DNA of 64,000 nt from Alistipes sp. (GTDB taxonomy: Bacteria; Bacteroidota; Bacteroidia; Bacteroidales; Rikenellaceae): assembly GCA_017646625.1 (NCBI GenBank), contig JAGCMF010000002.1:1-64000 (forward strand), read 5' to 3'. Positions 27,774 through 36,160 of this stretch are shown here, one piece after another (position 1 is the stretch's first letter; the number at the start of each line of letters is the position of its first letter). A program made the translations under genes and the position numbers. The notes under the pieces are model-generated. The model was not told where the DNA came from and searched no databases. It was given only the letters and a program-made list of their open reading frames with translations.

Positions 27774-28565
27774 ATGATTCAAAGATATAAGGGAAGAGTT
27801 GCCAGTATGTTACGGGCAACATTTGTCTGTATGTTCCTGCTTATGTCATGCAATAGACTTTATAGTCAGATATACGACATAAGGGTTGGAGGTATAGAGT
27901 TCATAAAGCTGGAGGCTCCGATTAGAAATGCTATCATAAATCAGGCGGCATGGGGATGTAATAGTAATTACGTTAGATTGGTCAATCCTGGTCCTTATGG
28001 TGCATCAGTTGAGGTTACACACTATTTTGAGGGGTCGGCAACAATAACTGTCTTTATGCAGTACTATTGGTATGATAATTTCGACAGAATGCATGTAAAT
28101 GCAATGGAGAAACAGTTTCTTATTCGTTGTGTCGGTTATACAGCGACACTAAATACAACGTATTTAAAATTATATGTTGGGCAGCGATACCAACTTACTG
28201 TTAATATGACAAACTATGGTGGTTTCTCGCCTACATGGTCATCGTCAAACCCATCTATCGCTGCCGTAAATAGTCTTGGTCTCGTTGGTGCTAATAATGT
28301 GGGTACTGCAACCATCACATGTGACCCTATAGTTGGCCCAAAGATATCTTGTCGTGTGGAAGTTGTGATGCCAGATGGTGGTGGTTCTGGTGGAGACGAT
28401 TCTGGCGGAGGCTCTGGTGGAGACGATACTGGTGGCGGCGATACTGGTGGTGATGACACTGGTGGTGGTGAGGATAACTTTGAAGAGTTGTATAACAGTG
28501 CTGTGCGACGTTTGGGGGAGTTGCGCAGTGAATCGATGGAGTACATAGATAATAATAGAATATAG
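27774..28565 (+). CDS. Secreted protein with Ig-like (Big2/BID_2) domain and Gly/Asp-rich linker
   Basis: 263-residue exported protein. The N-terminal hydrophobic stretch MLRATFVCMFLLMSCNRLYSQ could be a lipoprotein signal (Cys after LLMS) or a type I signal cut after YSQ; translation may start at the ATG at 27774 or at 27807. Residues about 125-198 form a bacterial Ig-like domain (LYVGQRYQLTV, PTWSSSNPSIAAVNSLGLV, VGTATITC). Residues about 202-233 are almost only Gly, Asp, Ser and Thr, coded by imperfect GGTGGAGACGAT-type repeats. A short helical tail follows. Only 2 nt separate it from the next gene. Likely a surface protein; function unknown. Confidence 0.72.
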   Translation: MIQRYKGRVASMLRATFVCMFLLMSCNRLYSQIYDIRVGGIEFIKLEAPIRNAIINQAAWGCNSNYVRLVNPGPYGASVEVTHYFEGSATITVFMQYYWYDNFDRMHVNAMEKQFLIRCVGYTATLNTTYLKLYVGQRYQLTVNMTNYGGFSPTWSSSNPSIAAVNSLGLVGANNVGTATITCDPIVGPKISCRVEVVMPDGGGSGGDDSGGGSGGDDTGGGDTGGDDTGGGEDNFEELYNSAVRRLGELRSESMEYIDNNRI

Positions 28566-28567
28566 CT

Positions 28568-29023
28568 ATGATTAGGCATATATATGTTGTATTGATATCA
28601 CTGTTGGTTATATCTGGTTGCAGTGGTTATGACTCGTGGGTTACATCGGCAACGAATGTGACAGATGTTGATGTGGTTGCAGATATGCAGGAGTCGCGCA
28701 GTGCTGTCGTGCAGAGGATGGAGAATTATGAGGTGGCATATAGTGATGATAGAGTTATTGTATACCACATGTGGGACTACAGAAAGCTTGTCGCCTGTGA
28801 GTTTGAAGATGATAAATTGTCGGCCATGGTGATGTATCTTGATAAGGATTTGGTGACATGGGATATTTTACTTGATCTATACGAGTCGTATGATAAATTG
28901 AGTGAGAGTGTAGGGCAACATGCTACATTTTTAAAGGGTGATAAGAGTGTGTATGGTGAGGTAAAGCTTGTCGAAAAAGATGGCGTGGAGTATTATAGCG
29001 TCGGTTGGAGCTATATTCAATAA
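28568..29023 (+). CDS. Small lipoprotein of unknown function
   Basis: 151-residue predicted lipoprotein, Cys18 after VISG. No recognised domain. The mature part is acidic with a helix-like segment (ADMQESRSAVVQRMENYE) followed by strands and another helix (LLDLYESYDKLSESVGQ). It begins 2 nt after the Ig-like protein gene ends, so the two are almost certainly translated together and may work as a pair. Confidence 0.7.
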   Translation: MIRHIYVVLISLLVISGCSGYDSWVTSATNVTDVDVVADMQESRSAVVQRMENYEVAYSDDRVIVYHMWDYRKLVACEFEDDKLSAMVMYLDKDLVTWDILLDLYESYDKLSESVGQHATFLKGDKSVYGEVKLVEKDGVEYYSVGWSYIQ

Positions 29024-29059
29024 ATGGATAATATACAAACTAATTAACAAATAACTACT

Positions 29060-30088
29060 ATGAGAAAAATTACAAACATTAAGTTCGCTACACTATTGGC
29101 GTTGGCCGTAGTGTTGCTTGTTGGTTGCACCAAAGAGCAGAGTTCGTTGTCGATGGATGACTTGAAGAAGAGTGCAAAGATTATGGGTCAATACACCTAT
29201 GATGAGGGTATGGATTATGTTGGCGGTAAGTACGAACGTCTCATTAAGCCTGCTGCAGGTGTCATCGTTGAGGTTACTATCCCTGTAGGTGATGTTACGG
29301 GCAACGACAAGGATAAGGGTGTTGTGACATATACAACAAAAACGGATAAAGATGGTCGTTATGAGATGGTTATTCCAATGACTGATAATGGTGTTGAGGT
29401 TACCATTAAGCCTGTTGACTTTGTGGGTGTATATCAGAGTGTTGTGGAGATTAATGGCGCTACACCTGAATATTTGCATCAGGAGGTTGTCTATTCTGCA
29501 GAGTCTGCAAAGGTTGCTCTTAAGCCCAATCAGATTAAGGTTAACGATGGCATGTATAGCCACACTATAGTATCGACAGAGGATGGTTATCCTTATGTGT
29601 CAAAGTATATTGTGAATGTTGGTAAGGCTACATATACGTTGCAGTCAAACAGTGTAGGTGATGAGGTTATTAATAAGGAGTATAGACCATTTAAGGGCGC
29701 TGATGTCGAGATAAGTGTGACATACGCAGATAATGTACTTAAGTATATTGCAACAACAAATTCAGATGGTGTTGCGGTATTCAACATCCCAACCCATGAT
29801 ATGAATTGGTCTCCAAACATTATGGTAAATGTCAAGTCGTTCGTTGAAGATTCATTCTTATACTACAGGAATGAGTATAGCGATGATGAGCAGGCATATG
29901 TAAATGAGAGTTACGTTATCGAAGGTGGTGTATTTGAGCAGGCATCAACTATCTCTGGCACTGTGGCATTTAGTGATTTGGAGGGTATGCCAGCGCCTGA
30001 AAGCCGTGTTAAGATGAACTTTAAGCCATTTGATGGCGTAGAGACATACGGCTATAGTGTTAGCGAGTGGAGCAGTGTGCAATTCTAA
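29060..30088 (+). CDS. Lipoprotein with carboxypeptidase-regulatory-like domains
   Basis: 342-residue predicted lipoprotein, Cys23 after LLVG. Two beta-sandwich segments resemble carboxypeptidase regulatory-like/CNA-B-type folds: residues about 55-140 (AGVIVEVTIPVG, then TKTDKDGRYEMVIPMTDNGV) and about 205-270 (GADVEISVTYADNVLKYIAT, then NSDGVAVFNIPTHD). The pattern of a strand, a DG turn and a further strand is the hallmark. Third gene of the cluster; the barrel gene follows 11 nt later, so it may be its surface lipoprotein partner. Function unknown. Confidence 0.7.
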   Translation: MRKITNIKFATLLALAVVLLVGCTKEQSSLSMDDLKKSAKIMGQYTYDEGMDYVGGKYERLIKPAAGVIVEVTIPVGDVTGNDKDKGVVTYTTKTDKDGRYEMVIPMTDNGVEVTIKPVDFVGVYQSVVEINGATPEYLHQEVVYSAESAKVALKPNQIKVNDGMYSHTIVSTEDGYPYVSKYIVNVGKATYTLQSNSVGDEVINKEYRPFKGADVEISVTYADNVLKYIATTNSDGVAVFNIPTHDMNWSPNIMVNVKSFVEDSFLYYRNEYSDDEQAYVNESYVIEGGVFEQASTISGTVAFSDLEGMPAPESRVKMNFKPFDGVETYGYSVSEWSSVQF

Positions 30089-30099
30089 AGTTACCATTT

Positions 30100-30978
30100 A
30101 TGAGACGATATATTTTAACATTGGTGCTGTGTGTGGCTACTATTACACACTCTATGGCCCAAGATGAGAATAATAAGAACTATTTGCCCGAGAAGGGTGA
30201 TATCTCTATTGGCATAGATTTTACTCCTGTTTTCAAGTATTTAGGAAATCTATTTAACTCAAGTACATCTAATACGTTAGATGGTCTTGGTGGTGCTCCT
30301 ATTACAGATAATGTGGATGGTTTTAATATCGATAATATTGCACCTGATGTATCTATAATGGCGAAGTATATGCTTACTGATCATTGGGCCGTGCGTGCTA
30401 ATGTGGGTATGATGTTGCGCACAAATACCACGCGTGCATATGTCGTAGACGATATGGCTCATGCCAACGACCCTTTGAGTGAGTCAAAGCTAATAGACAG
30501 TCGTAGGGTGTCGCGTAATGGTATGAGTGTTATGCTTGGAGGTGAGTATCGTAGGGGCAGTAAGCGCATACAAGGTGTCTTTGGTGCTGGTCTTATCTTT
30601 GGTTTCAATCAGTCGAAGACCACCTATCAGTATGCTAATGCACTAACAGATATCAACCACAAGCCAACCATCGCATGGAATACCTATACAGATGACTACC
30701 GTACATTGCAGAGTAAGACTGCGTCAAATCTCTTTTTGGGTGTCACTGGTAGCGTTGGCGTAGAGTGGTTCGTAGCACCTAAAGTTGCGCTTGGTGCAGA
30801 GGTTGATTTAGCGCTATACTATGTAAAGGGAGGTCAGCAGTATGTGACATCTGAGGGTTATAATACTGTGCTTGATGCTGTTGAGACGCGCTACGACGTT
30901 GAGTCGCCTGGAGATAATGCCTTCCGTTTCGGAACAGATAACCTTGGCGGTTCGTTGTATATGTCATTCTATTTCTAA
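30100..30978 (+). CDS. Outer-membrane beta-barrel protein
   Basis: 292-residue predicted outer-membrane protein: signal peptide MRRYILTLVLCVATITHSMA, then alternating amphipathic strands (KYMLTDHWAVRANVGMML, RNGMSVMLGGEYRR, GVFGAGLIFGF, NLFLGVTGSVGVEWF, KVALGAEVDLALYYVKG) and a C-terminal aromatic residue (MSFYF). Start placed at ATG 30100; an in-frame earlier ATG would lie inside the preceding gene and block the signal peptide. It is the last gene of the 27774-30978 cluster. Size suggests a barrel of roughly 8-12 strands. Confidence 0.75.
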   Translation: MRRYILTLVLCVATITHSMAQDENNKNYLPEKGDISIGIDFTPVFKYLGNLFNSSTSNTLDGLGGAPITDNVDGFNIDNIAPDVSIMAKYMLTDHWAVRANVGMMLRTNTTRAYVVDDMAHANDPLSESKLIDSRRVSRNGMSVMLGGEYRRGSKRIQGVFGAGLIFGFNQSKTTYQYANALTDINHKPTIAWNTYTDDYRTLQSKTASNLFLGVTGSVGVEWFVAPKVALGAEVDLALYYVKGGQQYVTSEGYNTVLDAVETRYDVESPGDNAFRFGTDNLGGSLYMSFYF

Positions 30979-31027
30979 CAGATATTTTAGGTTTTTTCAC
31001 TCTTAAATAACAGATATTTGTATTACA

Positions 31028-31060
31028 AGAGGCTGTGTTGGTTGTTGCCACGCAGCCTCT
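31028..31060 (+). terminator. Terminator-like hairpin after the surface cluster
   Basis: AGAGGCTGTGT pairs with ACGCAGCCTCT (11 bp with one G-U). The downstream T-stretch is poor. Confidence 0.5.
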
Positions 31061-31108
31061 GTGTGTTAAATTTAGGGGTGAAAGTAGAAAAAAGTTTTGT
31101 CAGGCTGC

Positions 31109-31136
31109 TTGGTTTATAAAAAAATGCTTACCTTTG
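31109..31136 (+). promoter_or_regulatory. Promoter for rpsA
   Basis: AAATGCTTACCTTTGC includes a perfect -7 box TACCTTTG (31129-31136). A TTGG at 31109 is the nearest -33-like element, slightly too close. The 16-nt block is almost identical to the tRNA-Val promoter. The leader to ATG 31226 is about 85 nt. Confidence 0.7.
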
Positions 31137-31225
31137 CGGGCCTTTTTATACGCACGTATATATAAGGTGTAGAATTATTTATTAACTTTTAATGGCGATT
31201 GTATCGCAAAAACTATTTTTCCATT

Positions 31226-33013
31226 ATGGAGCAGAACAAAATTGTAGCGAATGAGAATTTCGATTGGAATGCGTTCGAGAACGACCTCGGTTTGTACAAC
31301 AACCAGTCAAAGGAGTCTATCGAGGAGGCCTATGGCAAGACAATGTCTAATGTAGCTGTTGGTGAGGTTGTCGAGGGTACTGTTACCGAGATCAACAAGC
31401 GCGAGGTAACCGTTAACATCGGTTACAAGTCAGAGGGTCTTATCGCAGCCACAGAGTTCCGTTACAACCCTGATTTGACTGTAGGCGAGAAGGTAGAGGT
31501 TTACGTTGAGTCAGTAGAGGATAAGGGTGGCCAGTTGTCACTCTCTCACAAGAAGGCTCGTCAGCTCAAGAGCTGGGATCGTGTTAACGAGGCTCTCAAC
31601 AACGACGAGATTATCAAGGGTTATGTTAAGTGTCGCACAAAGGGCGGTATGATTGTTGATGTATTCGGCATCGAGGCATTCTTGCCAGGCTCACAGATCG
31701 ACGTTAAGCCTATCCGCGACTACGATGTATACGTTGACAAGACTATGGAGTTCAAGGTTGTTAAGATCAACCAGGAGTTCCGTAATGTTGTCGTTTCACA
31801 CAAGGCTCTTATCGAGGCAGAGCTCGAGGCACAGAAGCAGGTTATCATGTCGAAGCTCGAGAAGGGTCAGATTCTTGAGGGTACTGTTAAGAACATCACA
31901 TCATACGGTGTATTCATCGACCTCGGTGGTGTTGACGGTCTTATCCACATCACAGACCTTTCATGGGGTCGCGTAAACCACCCAGAGGAGGTTGTTACTC
32001 TTGACCAGAAGCTTCAGGTTGTTATCCTTGACTTTGATGAGGCAAAGAAGCGCATCGCTTTGGGTCTTAAGCAGCTTACTGTACATCCTTGGGAGGCACT
32101 CAATGCTGACCTTAAGGTTGGTGACAAGATCAGCGGTAAGGTTGTTGTTGTTACTGACTACGGTGCATTCGTTGAGGTTGCCCCAGGCGTTGAGGGTCTT
32201 ATCCACGTTTCAGAGATGTCATGGAGCCAGCCTTTGCGTTCAGCACAGGAGTTCATGAAGGTGGGTGACGAGATCGAGGCTGTTCTTCTTACACTCGATC
32301 GCGAGGAGCGTAAGATGTCACTCGGCGTTAAGCAGCTCACTCCAGATCCATGGGCAGAGATCGAGAAGAAGTATCCTGCAGGCACAAAGTGCACAGCACG
32401 TGTTCGCAACTTCTCTAACTTCGGTGTATTCGTAGAGATCGAGGATGGCATCGAGGGTCTTGTACACATCTCTGACCTCTCTTGGACAAAGAAGGTTAAG
32501 CACCCATCAGAGTTCACACAGGTAGGTGCAGAGCTCGAGGTTGTTGTTCTTGAGATCAACAAGGAGAACCGTCGTCTTTCACTCGGCCACAAGCAGCTCG
32601 AGGAGAACCCATGGAACGGCTTCGAGAGCCAGTATGGCGTTGACAGCGTTCACGAGGGTACTGTAGCAGAGGTTACAGAGAAGGGCGCAATCGTATCACT
32701 CGGCGAGAACATCGAGGGCTTCTGCCCTGCACGTCACCTCGTTAAGGAGGATGGCACAACTTTGAAGGCTGGCGAGAAGGCAGAGTTCAAGGTATTGGAG
32801 TTCTCAAAGGCTACAAAGCGCATCACTCTCTCACACAGCCGCATCTTCGAGGAGGCAAAGCGTGCTGCTGATGCTGCAGAGAAGGCAGAACGTCGTGCAG
32901 CTGCTGATGCAACAAAGTCAACTGTTAAGAAGATCAACGCACAGGTAGAGAAGACTACTCTTGGTGATATCGCAGGTTTGGCAGAGTTGAAGGCGCAGCT
33001 CGAGAACAAGTAA
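31226..33013 (+). CDS. rpsA: 30S ribosomal protein S1
   Basis: 595-residue S1 with six S1/OB RNA-binding repeats beginning near residues 44, 126, 209, 295, 381 and 470; repeats 3-5 have the strongest GVFIDLGGVDGLIHI-type signature. A charged Lys/Ala/Glu tail follows (about 548-595). S1 holds mRNA on the 30S subunit, which matters in this phylum where Shine-Dalgarno sequences are rare. Start set at ATG 31226 (MEQNKIVANENFDW) because the in-frame upstream TTG would add nine unrelated residues. Followed by a good terminator. Confidence 0.97.
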   Translation: MEQNKIVANENFDWNAFENDLGLYNNQSKESIEEAYGKTMSNVAVGEVVEGTVTEINKREVTVNIGYKSEGLIAATEFRYNPDLTVGEKVEVYVESVEDKGGQLSLSHKKARQLKSWDRVNEALNNDEIIKGYVKCRTKGGMIVDVFGIEAFLPGSQIDVKPIRDYDVYVDKTMEFKVVKINQEFRNVVVSHKALIEAELEAQKQVIMSKLEKGQILEGTVKNITSYGVFIDLGGVDGLIHITDLSWGRVNHPEEVVTLDQKLQVVILDFDEAKKRIALGLKQLTVHPWEALNADLKVGDKISGKVVVVTDYGAFVEVAPGVEGLIHVSEMSWSQPLRSAQEFMKVGDEIEAVLLTLDREERKMSLGVKQLTPDPWAEIEKKYPAGTKCTARVRNFSNFGVFVEIEDGIEGLVHISDLSWTKKVKHPSEFTQVGAELEVVVLEINKENRRLSLGHKQLEENPWNGFESQYGVDSVHEGTVAEVTEKGAIVSLGENIEGFCPARHLVKEDGTTLKAGEKAEFKVLEFSKATKRITLSHSRIFEEAKRAADAAEKAERRAAADATKSTVKKINAQVEKTTLGDIAGLAELKAQLENK

Positions 33014-33060
33014 TAATTTCTTGTGATAAGCCGCAATCTGCGGCACATCTCTAAAAGTAA

Positions 33061-33107
33061 ACCACTCAGGGTTGTAGGTCAACTACTATCCCTGAGTGGT
33101 TTCTTTT
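33061..33107 (+). terminator. Terminator after rpsA
   Basis: ACCACTCAGGG pairs with CCCTGAGTGGT (11 bp) with a small inner GTAG/CTAC stem, followed by TTCTTTT. Confidence 0.85.
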
Positions 33108-33112
33108 GTGAT

Positions 33113-33231
33113 GCACCACATCTCACTGCTTCTGACAAGAAATTGAGTTGTGGTGCTGATAAATGGTTAGTGCCCCATCCCAACAGTAAGACCCCACGGG
33201 CTGTACTATATGTACTATCCCGTGGGGTCTT
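33113..33231 (+). ncRNA. Candidate small structured RNA between two terminators
   Basis: After the rpsA terminator a second long hairpin forms: GCACCACA and CTCA (33113-33125) pair with TGAG and TGTGGTGC (33144-33156) across one T-T mismatch, with an inner TTCT/AGAA stem. This is followed by an independent terminator (33188-33231 plus T-rich tail). A hairpin plus its own terminator is the layout of a small RNA, but I see no convincing promoter, so it may only be a processed rpsA 3' product. Confidence 0.35.
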
Positions 33232-33238
33232 CTCTTTT
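33188..33238 (+). terminator. Second terminator downstream of rpsA
   Basis: AAGACCCCACGGG (33188-33200) pairs with CCCGTGGGGTCTT (33219-33231), a perfect 13-bp stem, followed by CTCTTTT. Confidence 0.85.
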
Positions 33239-33290
33239 ATCCTCTTCTTACAATAATTGCCATATATTTATCGTTCGATATGCGATAGAA

Positions 33291-33812
33291 ATGGTTAAAT
33301 TAAGTATGAAGAGAAAGAGTATTTCAAAGAGTTTGGAGGCGGCAATATCGCGCACTGCGTATAACTTGAGTCGTGATGGCATTGCCACATCGTATGTAGA
33401 TAGACTTATCGTGGAGCTTCTGGGTGATGATGCCACCTTTGCCTATAGGCTCTTGGAGCACCTTGTGGGGCAGAGAGGTGTGGGCATAGTGTTGCGCAGG
33501 GTGATGCAGGGCATCATCTACGAGCCGAGGGTTGAGGGTATGAGGCCCGAGGGCTACTATCATGCTATGTGTGTCGAGATGCTTGGCACTATCGAGGCAA
33601 AGCGAATATCTACTGCCCATCTGCTATATTATGCAACCCTCAAGGGTGAGTCTGCCTTTGCTCATGAGATGCGTGGCTATGGCATTGTCGCCGAGGATAT
33701 CCTTAAGGCTATTGATGAGCTTGCCGAGGTGTCGCACGGTGGTGATGGCATGCTTCCTGTCGAGGGTCATAAATGCCTCTTTATTGTATTGAACGATGTG
33801 CAGGCATCGTAG
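33291..33812 (+). CDS. Stand-alone Clp N-domain-like protein
   Basis: 173-residue cytoplasmic protein made of two repeats that resemble the Clp ATPase N-terminal domain. Repeat 1 includes SYVDRLIVELLGDDATFAYRLLEHL (read in parts), repeat 2 includes ISTAHLLYYATLKGESAFAH and ILKAIDELAEV, like the helix pair 'THLLLALL...A..LL' of ClpA/ClpC. No AAA+ ATPase or protease part is present, so it could be an adaptor or substrate-binding module for a Clp complex encoded elsewhere. Start ATG 33291 chosen; 33306 is an alternative, while further upstream codons overlap the terminator. Single gene ended by the 33825-33863 terminator. Confidence 0.6.
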   Translation: MVKLSMKRKSISKSLEAAISRTAYNLSRDGIATSYVDRLIVELLGDDATFAYRLLEHLVGQRGVGIVLRRVMQGIIYEPRVEGMRPEGYYHAMCVEMLGTIEAKRISTAHLLYYATLKGESAFAHEMRGYGIVAEDILKAIDELAEVSHGGDGMLPVEGHKCLFIVLNDVQAS

Positions 33813-33824
33813 CTGCTATAGAAT

Positions 33825-33863
33825 AAAAATATACCCTGGACAATTTGCCCAGGGTATATTTTT
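33825..33863. terminator. Bidirectional terminator, 15-bp stem
   Basis: 33825-33839 pairs perfectly with 33849-33863; A5 on one side and T5 on the other make it work in both directions, ending the Clp-N-like gene and nfnB. Confidence 0.92.
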
Positions 33864-33877
33864 GTGTATAGGTATGA

Positions 33878-35269
33878 CTACTTCGACTTGATATACTCGT
33901 CAATAGCCTTTGCTGCCTTACGGCCAGCACCCATCGCAAGGATTACCGTTGCTGCGCCTGTCACAGCATCGCCACCAGCGAAGACACCCTCACGTGATGT
34001 CACACCCATCTCGTTAGCCTCGATGCAACCACGGCGGTTGATGTTAAGACCACCTGTTGTTGAGGCGATAAGTGGGTTTGGTGATGTTCCGAGTGCCATG
34101 ATAACGACGTCGCAGTCGATCACAAAGTCGGAGCCTGCCTTCTCTACAGGCGAACGACGACCACTTGCATCAGGCTCACCGAGCTCCATCTCTATGCAGT
34201 TGATGCCCTTCACCCATCCATCCTCTGTGCCGAGTATGTGTGTTGGGTTTGTGAGCATGCGGAACTCTATGCCCTCCTCTTTGGCGTGGTGTACCTCCTC
34301 CTTACGTGCTGGGAGCTCTGCCTCGCCACGACGATATACTATTACGGCCTCTGCGCCAAGACGCTTTGCTGTGCGCACGGCATCCATTGCCACGTTACCG
34401 CCACCTACGACAACGACCTTTCGGCCCACGTATACAGGTGTGTCGGAGTGTTCTGGGTCCCATGCACCCATCAGATTTACGCGTGTTAGGAACTCGTTTG
34501 CCGAGAGTACGCCGTTGAGGTTCTCGCCCTCGATGCCCATGAAGCGTGGAAGACCTGCGCCCGAGCCTACGAATACAGCGTCGTAACCCTCGTTGTCGAG
34601 TAGTGCGTCTATTGTCATTGTGCGGCCAATGATTACGTCACTCTCAAACTTCACGCCGAGCTTCTTCACCTCGTTTATCTCGCGTGCTACGACACGATCC
34701 TTTGGGAGGCGGAACTCGGGGATGCCGTATGACAATACGCCACCGAGGCGGTGTAGGGCCTCGAATACATCTACCTGATAGCCCATCTTTGCGAGGTCAG
34801 AGGCACATGCCAAGCCTGCGGGGCCACTACCTACTACAGCCACACGCTTGCCGTTCTTCTCAATTGCTATCTGGGTAACATCGTCGCTATGCTCCAATGA
34901 CCAGTCGCCCACGAAGCGTTCGAGCTTACCGATAGCCACAGGCTCACCCTTGATGCCGAGCACACATGAGCCCTCGCACTGCGACTCCTGTGGGCATACA
35001 CGACCACATATCGAGGGTAGTGAGCTATCCTTATGTATCACGTCGGCAGCGGCGCGTATATCGCCCTCGGTGAGGTGGTGTATGAACTCTGGGATGTTGA
35101 TGTTCACAGGGCATGCTGCCACGCAGCGTGGGTTCTTACAGTTTAGGCATCGTGATGCCTCGAGGAGTGCCTCCTCCTGGTTGTATCCGTAGCATACCTC
35201 CTCGAAGTTGGCAGCGCGGAGTTTTGGGTCTTGTTCGCGCACGGGTACGCGAGGTATCTTATTTGCCAT
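33878..35269 (-). CDS. nfnB: NfnB/SudA-type subunit (NADPH-dependent glutamate synthase small-subunit family)
   Basis: 463-residue flavoprotein. Two [4Fe-4S] cysteine sets are clear: Cys41, 44, 49, 53 (CLNCKNPRCVAAC) and Cys88, 92, 98, 102 (CGRVCPQESQCEGSC). An FAD Rossmann motif is at GSGPAG (147-152) and an NADPH one near VVVVGGGNVAMDA. The sequence alone would also be called gltA/gltD, but the partner gene upstream is the NfnA type, so the pair is best read as NfnAB, which couples NADPH oxidation/formation to ferredoxin and NAD by flavin bifurcation. Starts inside the last 11 nt of nfnA, indicating coupled translation. Confidence 0.82.
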   Translation of the reverse strand: MANKIPRVPVREQDPKLRAANFEEVCYGYNQEEALLEASRCLNCKNPRCVAACPVNINIPEFIHHLTEGDIRAAADVIHKDSSLPSICGRVCPQESQCEGSCVLGIKGEPVAIGKLERFVGDWSLEHSDDVTQIAIEKNGKRVAVVGSGPAGLACASDLAKMGYQVDVFEALHRLGGVLSYGIPEFRLPKDRVVAREINEVKKLGVKFESDVIIGRTMTIDALLDNEGYDAVFVGSGAGLPRFMGIEGENLNGVLSANEFLTRVNLMGAWDPEHSDTPVYVGRKVVVVGGGNVAMDAVRTAKRLGAEAVIVYRRGEAELPARKEEVHHAKEEGIEFRMLTNPTHILGTEDGWVKGINCIEMELGEPDASGRRSPVEKAGSDFVIDCDVVIMALGTSPNPLIASTTGGLNINRRGCIEANEMGVTSREGVFAGGDAVTGAATVILAMGAGRKAAKAIDEYIKSK

Positions 35270-36122
35270 AGCAGTTACATTTGTGTTCGCGATTGTCGTT
35301 GTCTAATCTCTCCTGGTTCTTGTACATCGCCTGACGACGCATTGCCTCCTCGAAGTCTACGGCATGGCCGTCGAACTCTGGGCCGTCGACACATGTGAAG
35401 AGTGTCTTGCCACCTACCGATACACGGCATGCGCCACACATACCTGTGCCATCCACCATGAGGGCGTTGAGAGATACTGTTGTCTGGAGGTTAAGAGGCT
35501 TTGTTGCCAGACACACGAACTTCATCATGATCATAGGACCGATACATACGCACTCGTCGTACTTGCGACCCTCCACCTCTACGAGCTCCTTGAGTAGGCC
35601 TGTCACCATACCCTTGTATCCCTCTGTGCCATCATCTGTTGCTATGTGCACGTTGCCCACCTTGCGCATCTCGTCGATGTATATGAGCATGCCTTTTGTC
35701 TTTGCGCCAATTATAACGTCGCACTCCACGCCCTGCTCCTTAAGCCACTTCACCTGTGGGTATACGGGTGCTGTGCCCACGCCGCCAGCTACGAAGAGGT
35801 ACTTACGTCTCTTAAGCTCCTCCTTGTCCATGTGTACGAACTCTGATGGGCGGCCGAGGGGTCCTGCGAAGTCAACGAGGGAGTCTCCCACCTCAAGGGC
35901 GCATATCTTCTTTGTAGAGTGACCTATGGTCTGTGTTACGATAGTCACGGTGCCTGCCTCCTTGTCGTAGTCGGCAATGGTGAGTGGAATACGTTCGCCA
36001 CCCTCATCGGCACGCACGATAACGAACTGTCCTGGTAGGGCAGCACGTGCTACTCGTTCGGCAGATATCTTCATCTCGTAGATGTTATCCGCCAACTTGC
36101 GTTTCTCAACAATCTTAAACAT
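35259..36122 (-). CDS. nfnA: NfnA/SudB-type ferredoxin-NADP reductase subunit
   Basis: 287-residue FAD/[2Fe-2S] protein of the dihydroorotate dehydrogenase electron-transfer/sulfide dehydrogenase group. FAD-binding part near RIPLTIADYDKEAGTVTIV; NAD-binding GGVGTAPVYPQVKWLK; the C-terminal cluster-binding region contains GTGMCGACR and TCVDGPEFDGHAVDF. No pyrD or glutamate synthase large subunit is nearby, and it overlaps nfnB by 11 nt, supporting the NfnAB assignment. 38 nt separate it from the DUF1573 gene upstream, so all three may share a transcript. Confidence 0.82.
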   Translation of the reverse strand: MFKIVEKRKLADNIYEMKISAERVARAALPGQFVIVRADEGGERIPLTIADYDKEAGTVTIVTQTIGHSTKKICALEVGDSLVDFAGPLGRPSEFVHMDKEELKRRKYLFVAGGVGTAPVYPQVKWLKEQGVECDVIIGAKTKGMLIYIDEMRKVGNVHIATDDGTEGYKGMVTGLLKELVEVEGRKYDECVCIGPMIMMKFVCLATKPLNLQTTVSLNALMVDGTGMCGACRVSVGGKTLFTCVDGPEFDGHAVDFEEAMRRQAMYKNQERLDNDNREHKCNCYGK

Positions 36123-36160
36123 TTCGTTAATATTAGGTTATCTATTAGTTTTATTGTGTC

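Noticed and set aside
33878..35269. Glutamate synthase small subunit (gltD)
   Set aside because: No large subunit gltB nearby and an NfnA-type partner overlaps it, so NfnB is the better reading, though the sequence families are close.
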